Assembly (NCBI GenBank): GCA_035647835.1
Contig: DASRMS010000037.1
Coordinates: 1-18,085, forward strand
Length of the DNA stretch: 18,085 nucleotides
DNA from: UBA9865 sp035647835
GTDB lineage: Bacteria > Bacillota > Dethiobacteria > Dethiobacterales > Dethiobacteraceae
Reading direction: 5' to 3'
Shown here: positions 14,415 to 18,085 of the stretch, one piece after another
Layout: each line of letters begins with the position of its first letter
Position numbering within the stretch: the first letter of the stretch is position 1
The notes under the pieces: model-generated
The model's database searches: none
The model's input: the letters and a program-made list of their open reading frames with translations, nothing else
Told to the model about the DNA's origin: nothing
Position numbers and translations under genes: made by a program

Positions 14415-15221
14415 CTAATCTTTTTTGGGGCCAATTTTATTTTTACGGTACGCAGTAGAGAAATTACGACAGAAACGGTCGCGTCCCAATAGTGCTTCAG
14501 TGGCAAGGAGAGTGGCCATCATATCTCTATTAAGCGGATCCATAATTGCAGAATCCATACCTGCATAAATAGCGAGGCTTAAGAATGTAGCGTTGATCAC
14601 CTTTCTCAATGGCATACTAAAGGAAATGTTGCTTAGCCCTGAAGTGATTTTGATAGTTGGGTATAATTCTTTTATCTTGGTCATGCTTTCAATGAAAGTG
14701 GTCATAGAACCGTTGTCCGCAGAGAGTGCCATCACAAGTGGATCAACATGAATTCTATCTGGGGTGATATTATATTTAGCTGCTTTTTCTACTAATGACT
14801 TTGTGATGTCAACTCGAGTTTGTACATCGGCAGGAATACCCTTGTTATCACAGGTTAAGGCCACAACTTGCCAATCGGTGCCTTCAATCATGGGATAAAT
14901 GATTTCAGCCTTGTTGCCCTCTTCGGAAACTGAATTAAGTAACCCAGGACGTCTGGCATGTTTAAATACTGCTTCAATCATTTTAGGGTTAGGACTGTCA
15001 ATGCAAATTGGTGTATCTACGGCATCCTGCACAATGTTCATCAACCAAGTAAGTGTTTCGACCTCAATCTCTTCTGCGGTACTAGCACAAATATCAATAA
15101 AACTTGCACCAGCCTCAGCTTGCTTAATTGCCAGTTCACGAATATAAGCCTCATCTTTTTCCGCAATCGCACGCCCAACCTTAGGAATAGTACCGTTAAT
15201 TTTTTCTCCAATAATAATCAT
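14415..15221 (-). CDS. Methyltetrahydrofolate:corrinoid methyltransferase (MtgA/AcsE-like)
   Basis: A 268-residue pterin-binding TIM barrel, the usual length for AcsE/MtgA. Typical segments are IIIGEKINGTIPKVG, QAEAGASFIDICAS, TPICIDSPNPKMIEA, LLNSVSEEGNK, VVALTCDNKGIP, RIHVDPLVMALS and ITSGLSNISFSMPLRK, whose Asn is a conserved pterin-site residue. It moves a methyl group between the corrinoid protein and N5 of tetrahydrofolate, linking the local demethylase system to the Wood-Ljungdahl pathway. The ATG at 15221 lies six bases after AGGAGGAGGA; a frame open 59 codons further up is described separately. It has its own promoter and terminator, so it can be expressed apart from the corrinoid operon. 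Confidence 0.93.
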   Translation of the reverse strand: MIIIGEKINGTIPKVGRAIAEKDEAYIRELAIKQAEAGASFIDICASTAEEIEVETLTWLMNIVQDAVDTPICIDSPNPKMIEAVFKHARRPGLLNSVSEEGNKAEIIYPMIEGTDWQVVALTCDNKGIPADVQTRVDITKSLVEKAAKYNITPDRIHVDPLVMALSADNGSMTTFIESMTKIKELYPTIKITSGLSNISFSMPLRKVINATFLSLAIYAGMDSAIMDPLNRDMMATLLATEALLGRDRFCRNFSTAYRKNKIGPKKD

Positions 15222-15440
15222 GCGAGTTCCTCCTCCTTTTTTTTTAGAGCTTTTCACATTCACAGGTAACATGGACTTCCTGAATCCAAACATCACACTT
15301 TTACCGACATCACGATTGCTGGGCTTTCCACGCACAGTAATCGTACGAGAAAGCCAGGTTGTTTGTCTTGCGTTTTTAGCTAAAGAATGCAGCTCCATTT
15401 CCGTGTAGTTAGTGCGAACTCGCCATCGAATACTCTTTAG
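15222..15440 (-). pseudogene. Short HPr-like reading frame or frameshifted gene fused in frame upstream of the methyltransferase
   Basis: The minus-strand frame of the methyltransferase stays open upstream for 73 codons, back to a TAA at 15441-15443. The translation looks like real protein and resembles the HPr fold: ELHSLAKNA (helix 1 area), TITVRGK (strand), GKSVM (compare the KSIM motif at HPr Ser46), then LPVNVKS (strand). The GLHARPA phosphohistidine motif is missing. The first ATG (15398) has no good SD; another ATG (15426) lies in a different frame and stops after five codons. Nine A's (15237-15245) precede the methyltransferase SD. With eight, this frame would end in EEELA and a TGA overlapping the methyltransferase ATG as ATGA. 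It may be a small gene with a sequence error or slippage site, or a decaying remnant. The HPr assignment is by eye and tentative. Confidence 0.35.
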
Positions 15441-15551
15441 TTAATTGCTACTCATTAGCCATAATGTTATTCTTAGAAGCGTTCCCGTTCTTTTCAACAT
15501 CATGCAGAGAAATGAATAGATTTACAAAACAAAACCATCTTGGCTATACAT

Positions 15552-15629
15552 GTACTTACTCTTACCCACAATATAACATTATAGGTGCATGCTGTCAATA
15601 AAGATTCGCGTTTGCCGTGCTTACTCTTA
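15552..15629 (-). repeat. Paired 13-base direct repeats flanking the methyltransferase promoter
   Basis: TAAGAGTAAGCAC (minus strand, 15617-15629) and TAAGAGTAAGTAC (15552-15564) differ at one base and lie 65 bp apart. One is about 20-30 bases upstream of the -35; the other covers the predicted transcription start. This layout suits a regulator that binds both sites. Confidence 0.5.
15570..15598 (-). promoter_or_regulatory. Strong sigma-A-type promoter for the methyltransferase unit
   Basis: On the minus strand a perfect TTGACA (15593-15598), a 17-base spacer and TATATT (15570-15575, 5 of 6). Transcription would begin near 15563, giving a leader of about 340 bases before the methyltransferase ATG at 15221. 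Confidence 0.8.
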
Positions 15630-15781
15630 ATCCTTACCGCCAGGTAACCGCACCCTGCAAGTATCAGTGTCCACATGCCAAGATGACACAGATTAGCTTT
15701 CACCCTCTTTATATTCTTCTTTTATTGCCATTATCCTGCGCTAGACTGGCCTCTTTTACCGATAATCATAATTTTCTAACT

Positions 15782-16600
15782 TCAGCAGGACAACTTGCCC
15801 GGTAAAACTTCATTCATGCTCCCCATTCTGTAGCCTGATAAATCTAGTGTGATATAAGTATAGCCTAGTGCTTTGAAGTGAGCGGTGATCTGCTGAGATA
15901 ATGTGACAATTTTTGGCGTTTGCTGGGGTAAGACTTCAATACGTGCAATTAGACCATGGTGACGAACTCGCACCTGCAAAAATGACAGTGAATGTAAATA
16001 TTCCTCAGCCTGCTCAACCATAGCGAGCTTCTCTTTGGTGAGACGTTCGCCATAAGGAAAACGGCTCGCTAAACAAGCCAATGCTGGTTTGTCCCAAGTT
16101 GGTAGAGAGTACGCTTGAGAAAGTAGGCGGATTTCAGCTTTGGTTAGTGCCGCTTCTTGCAGCGGGCTCCTAATCCCTAATTCTTGGCGTGCGCGTGCGC
16201 CGGGCCGAAAGTCATACTGGTCATCAAAATTACTACCATCAAAGACATCAGCCATCTTATTGTTTTCAGCAACTTGCAGCAACTCTGCAAAAAGTGCTTT
16301 TTTACAATAGTAACAACGTTGCGGCGAATTTTCCGTAATGTCCTCATTTTTCAGCACATTGGCAGTAATTACTTGAAAGGAAAAGCCTAGCTTGGCCGCT
16401 AAAGCCGCTGCCGCTTGCTGTTCGGAAGCCGGAGTTAGCACTGAATTTATCATTACCATCAGCGCCCTGTCCTGCAAAACATCTTGAGCAATTCTTGCTA
16501 AAAATGTGCTGTCGACCCCACCCGAATAGGCGATTACCGCACCACTACTTGCCCTTAAAATCTGTTGTAAGTCAGCTAGCTTTTTTGCTGTCTTTGTCAT
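15782..16600 (-). CDS. larE: LarE-type ATP-dependent sulfur transferase
   Basis: A 272-residue PP-loop protein of LarE length. The nucleotide loop is AYSGGVDSTF (24-33). PALACLASRFPYG carries Cys176, matching in position and context the sacrificial cysteine of Lactobacillus plantarum LarE. CYYCKK (96-101), DGSNFDDQYDFRPG and the C-terminal GYRMGSMNEVL are also LarE-like. LarE adenylates a pyridinium dicarboxylate mononucleotide and donates sulfur from its own cysteine while building the nickel-pincer cofactor of lactate racemase-type enzymes. The ATG at 16600 is six bases after AAAGGAG. No larA, larB or larC is in the window, so the client enzyme must lie elsewhere. The closely related NAD synthase/ExsB-type PP-loop families fit less well. 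Confidence 0.92.
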   Translation of the reverse strand: MTKTAKKLADLQQILRASSGAVIAYSGGVDSTFLARIAQDVLQDRALMVMINSVLTPASEQQAAAALAAKLGFSFQVITANVLKNEDITENSPQRCYYCKKALFAELLQVAENNKMADVFDGSNFDDQYDFRPGARARQELGIRSPLQEAALTKAEIRLLSQAYSLPTWDKPALACLASRFPYGERLTKEKLAMVEQAEEYLHSLSFLQVRVRHHGLIARIEVLPQQTPKIVTLSQQITAHFKALGYTYITLDLSGYRMGSMNEVLPGKLSC

Positions 16601-16672
16601 TGTCTGCTCCTTTCATTGATACCTAAGAAACATCTGCCCACTCCCGCCAAATAGTTGAACATTGAAGAGCGT

Positions 16673-16709
16673 AAATCAGGCTGACCTTAAGTAATGGTCA
16701 GCCTGATTT
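16673..16709. terminator. Terminator hairpin after cdd
   Basis: AAATCAGGCTGACC and GGTCAGCCTGATTT form a perfect 14-bp stem with a 9-base loop, immediately after the cdd stop. The U-run is weak for minus-strand reading (UUU then ACG) and better for plus-strand reading, so it may act in both directions. Confidence 0.8.
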
Positions 16710-17102
16710 TTAACTATTAAATTCTGCAAATGCTTCCGGCAGCAATTCAGCAAGTCTAAAAATACGCTGCCGGCCCTGCAGATTCGCACACAAAATCCAC
16801 ATCTGGGGAGCAAACTCTGCCAGAACTTGGCGACAGGCGCCGCAGGGTGTTGGCGGTTCAGGCAGATCAGCCACCAGCGCCAGACCAATCAGTTTTTTCT
16901 TACCAGCAGCCATAGCAGTGAAGGTTGCCACACGTTCAGCACAAACCGTTAAGCCATAAGAAACGTTTTCCACATTACAACCTGTAATAATCTCTCCCTC
17001 TGCCGTTAGCAGAGCAGCTCCCACTGTGAAGTGTGAATAGGGGGCATAAGCCTGCCCTCTAGCAATTTGTGCCTGCTCAAGTAAACGGGTGTAAACATCC
17101 AT
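16710..17102 (-). CDS. cdd: Cytidine deaminase
   Basis: A 130-residue homotetrameric-type cytidine deaminase, full length. The zinc site is complete: Cys54 and catalytic Glu56 in VCAERVA, and Cys87 and Cys90 in PCGACRQ. The substrate loop is also present (YAPYSHFTVGAALL; GCNVENVSYG). It deaminates cytidine and deoxycytidine to the uridine forms for pyrimidine salvage. The start is ATG 17102, eight bases after GGAG; the GTG at 17111 overlaps that SD. It lies 13 bases after the DUF881 stop and is probably co-transcribed with it, and is closed by a strong hairpin. Confidence 0.96.
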   Translation of the reverse strand: MDVYTRLLEQAQIARGQAYAPYSHFTVGAALLTAEGEIITGCNVENVSYGLTVCAERVATFTAMAAGKKKLIGLALVADLPEPPTPCGACRQVLAEFAPQMWILCANLQGRQRIFRLAELLPEAFAEFNS

Positions 17103-17115
17103 TTTAAGCACTCCT

Positions 17116-18085
17116 TTAACGCGTGTAGGCGGGTAATGTTAAATGATCAGTTTTTTCGATTTCCAGAGTTAGTTCACGCGACACCTGTAAAGTAATACGA
17201 ATAATATCTAGCCCACTTGCCAAAACATCTGGGTCGCCAACAGCTTGTATCACCACCGGGTTTACAGCAATTCTTTCATCATTGACAAGAATTGAAGGCC
17301 CCACACAGCGAATAGCCGAGCTAACCGTTAAACGTTGATTACCAACAGCTACCCCACGGGCACCTGCGGCAAATAATTCATTAATAGTATCGCGTACATC
17401 AGTTTCATGAATGATGGCATCATTAGTGTAGCCGTCTGTATTATCGTAGATCTTAACAATCACTCCAGCACCTGTCATTTCAGCAAAACCTGCCTGCGAA
17501 CGCAAATCATGCACAGTCACACGCAGTGAGTCAAGATCTTTGTTCAGGGAGCTAATTTGATCTGCCGCATTCAAAGGCACCATTAACTGCCCACTACCGT
17601 TTTCTATTTCAACTTCAATTACTAAATCCTGTGCTTGTTCACCAAGGGTTACCGTCTCGGCAATCTTCTGCAGCGTTTCTGAGCTTAAAACATTCGCCGG
17701 TTCTGTTTGTACACCCTCGCCGCGCACTAATTTTACCGTCAGACGTTTTTCTTCTTTAATTTGCTGCACCAGTGCGTCTTGATTAATTAAGACCAAGACA
17801 GTTTCCCGCTGCCTGGTGTCATATTCCTGCAGAATTTTTTCCTGCGTACGAGAAGCATAAGTAAGAATTGCTTTGCTCAGCTCTTCCTCATTAGCCGCCA
17901 CTTCAATCTCGTAGTTAAAGCGAGATAAATATTCCCGCACTTGAGCACGTGAATCAACACCAAGGTTCTTTGACAGCCTTCGATTATAATCTACCAATTC
18001 CTTAGCAGCTTCTTGTTTAGCCGCAAACCCCTCATGGACGGGATCTAAATGATTATTAAGATAAATAAATCCTGTTGCTAAGAAC
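17116..18085 (-). CDS. Membrane-anchored DUF881-family protein (5' end outside window)
   Basis: Partial gene: the frame is open to the window edge (at least 322 residues), so the listed TTG at 17997 is not the real start. The first visible residues (FLATGFIYLNNHLDP) look like the end of an N-terminal transmembrane helix. An extracytoplasmic region of about 150 residues, coiled and mixed, comes before the C-terminal DUF881 domain. That domain is clear: MTGAGVIVKIYDN, IHETDVRDTINELFAAGARG, NQRLTVSSAIRCVGPSILVN and VIQAVGDPDVLASGL. DUF881 proteins (YlxW/YlxX group) are cell-surface proteins of unknown function, often near division or sporulation genes and usually about 230-270 residues. This one is longer because of the inserted N-terminal region. 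cdd follows directly. Confidence 0.88.
   Translation of the reverse strand, partial: FLATGFIYLNNHLDPVHEGFAAKQEAAKELVDYNRRLSKNLGVDSRAQVREYLSRFNYEIEVAANEEELSKAILTYASRTQEKILQEYDTRQRETVLVLINQDALVQQIKEEKRLTVKLVRGEGVQTEPANVLSSETLQKIAETVTLGEQAQDLVIEVEIENGSGQLMVPLNAADQISSLNKDLDSLRVTVHDLRSQAGFAEMTGAGVIVKIYDNTDGYTNDAIIHETDVRDTINELFAAGARGVAVGNQRLTVSSAIRCVGPSILVNDERIAVNPVVIQAVGDPDVLASGLDIIRITLQVSRELTLEIEKTDHLTLPAYTR

Larger units (their letters stand above)
15441..15781. other. Intergenic region between larE and the methyltransferase leader
   Basis: About 340 bases with no convincing gene. It holds the near-consensus minus-strand promoter (15570-15598), a pair of 13-base direct repeats flanking it (15552-15564 and 15617-15629), and about 120 bases of untranslated leader. 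I see no cobalamin, SAM or THF riboswitch consensus, and no obvious terminator after larE. Confidence 0.6.

Noticed and set aside
15500..15703. Minus-strand 67-codon frame with a short hydrophobic segment
   Set aside because: It starts at a GTG lying directly on a weak SD and runs through the strong TTGACA/TATATT promoter. I know no family like it, so it is probably not a gene.
1..18085. CRISPR arrays, insertion sequences, prophage or toxin-antitoxin modules
   Set aside because: I found no regularly spaced repeats, transposase or integrase motifs, terminal inverted repeats or small paired toxin/antitoxin genes.

Overview
The window looks like chromosomal DNA of an anaerobic, low-to-moderate GC Firmicute, probably a Clostridia-class acetogen or syntroph. 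The evidence is strong AGGAGG-type ribosome sites, frequent TTG/GTG starts, an FtsEX locus, Tex, a YqxD-type DUF188 protein, DUF881, and a corrinoid/tetrahydrofolate methyl-transfer cluster. No tRNA, rRNA, CRISPR array, transposase or phage gene is visible. Apart from a short two-gene plus-strand section, everything reads on the minus strand.

Region 1 (1-3290, minus): ftsE, ftsX and a secreted protein form a tight operon. The third gene has the PcsB/CwlO-like coiled-coil domain expected of an FtsEX-controlled murein hydrolase. However, a YerB-like DUF3048 domain replaces the usual M23, CHAP or NlpC/P60 enzyme. This is the strongest candidate for something new in the window.

Region 2 (3230-9820): housekeeping and repair. 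It holds tex, a flavin-reductase-fold protein, an AlkD-type DNA alkylation repair protein, the divergently read UV-damage endonuclease uvsE, a DUF188 protein, and an M29 aminopeptidase with its own promoter and a clean bidirectional terminator.

Region 3 (9850-15630, minus): a corrinoid methyltransferase system. In transcription order it has a methyl-THF:corrinoid methyltransferase (MtgA/AcsE-like) behind a near-consensus promoter and a long leader, then a terminator. A second unit follows with a corrinoid protein, a GntR/UTRA regulator, a RACE-type ferredoxin-ATPase that reductively reactivates the corrinoid, and a URO-D-superfamily protein that probably demethylates an unknown substrate. Together they could pass a methyl group from a donor through Co(I)/CH3-Co(III) corrinoid to THF and the Wood-Ljungdahl pathway. 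The methyltransferase leader holds a short HPr-like reading frame. As written it runs in frame into the methyltransferase through a nine-A run. One A fewer would end it in an ATGA overlap with the methyltransferase start.

Region 4 (15782-18085, minus): an orphan larE, cytidine deaminase cdd, and the 3' part of a membrane-anchored DUF881 protein that runs off the window edge.

Several longest-ORF starts were moved inward to a start codon with a properly spaced Shine-Dalgarno site (ftsX, tex, flavin reductase, alkD-like, uvsE, M29, RACE, methyltransferase, cdd). All family assignments come from reading motifs; no database search was run.
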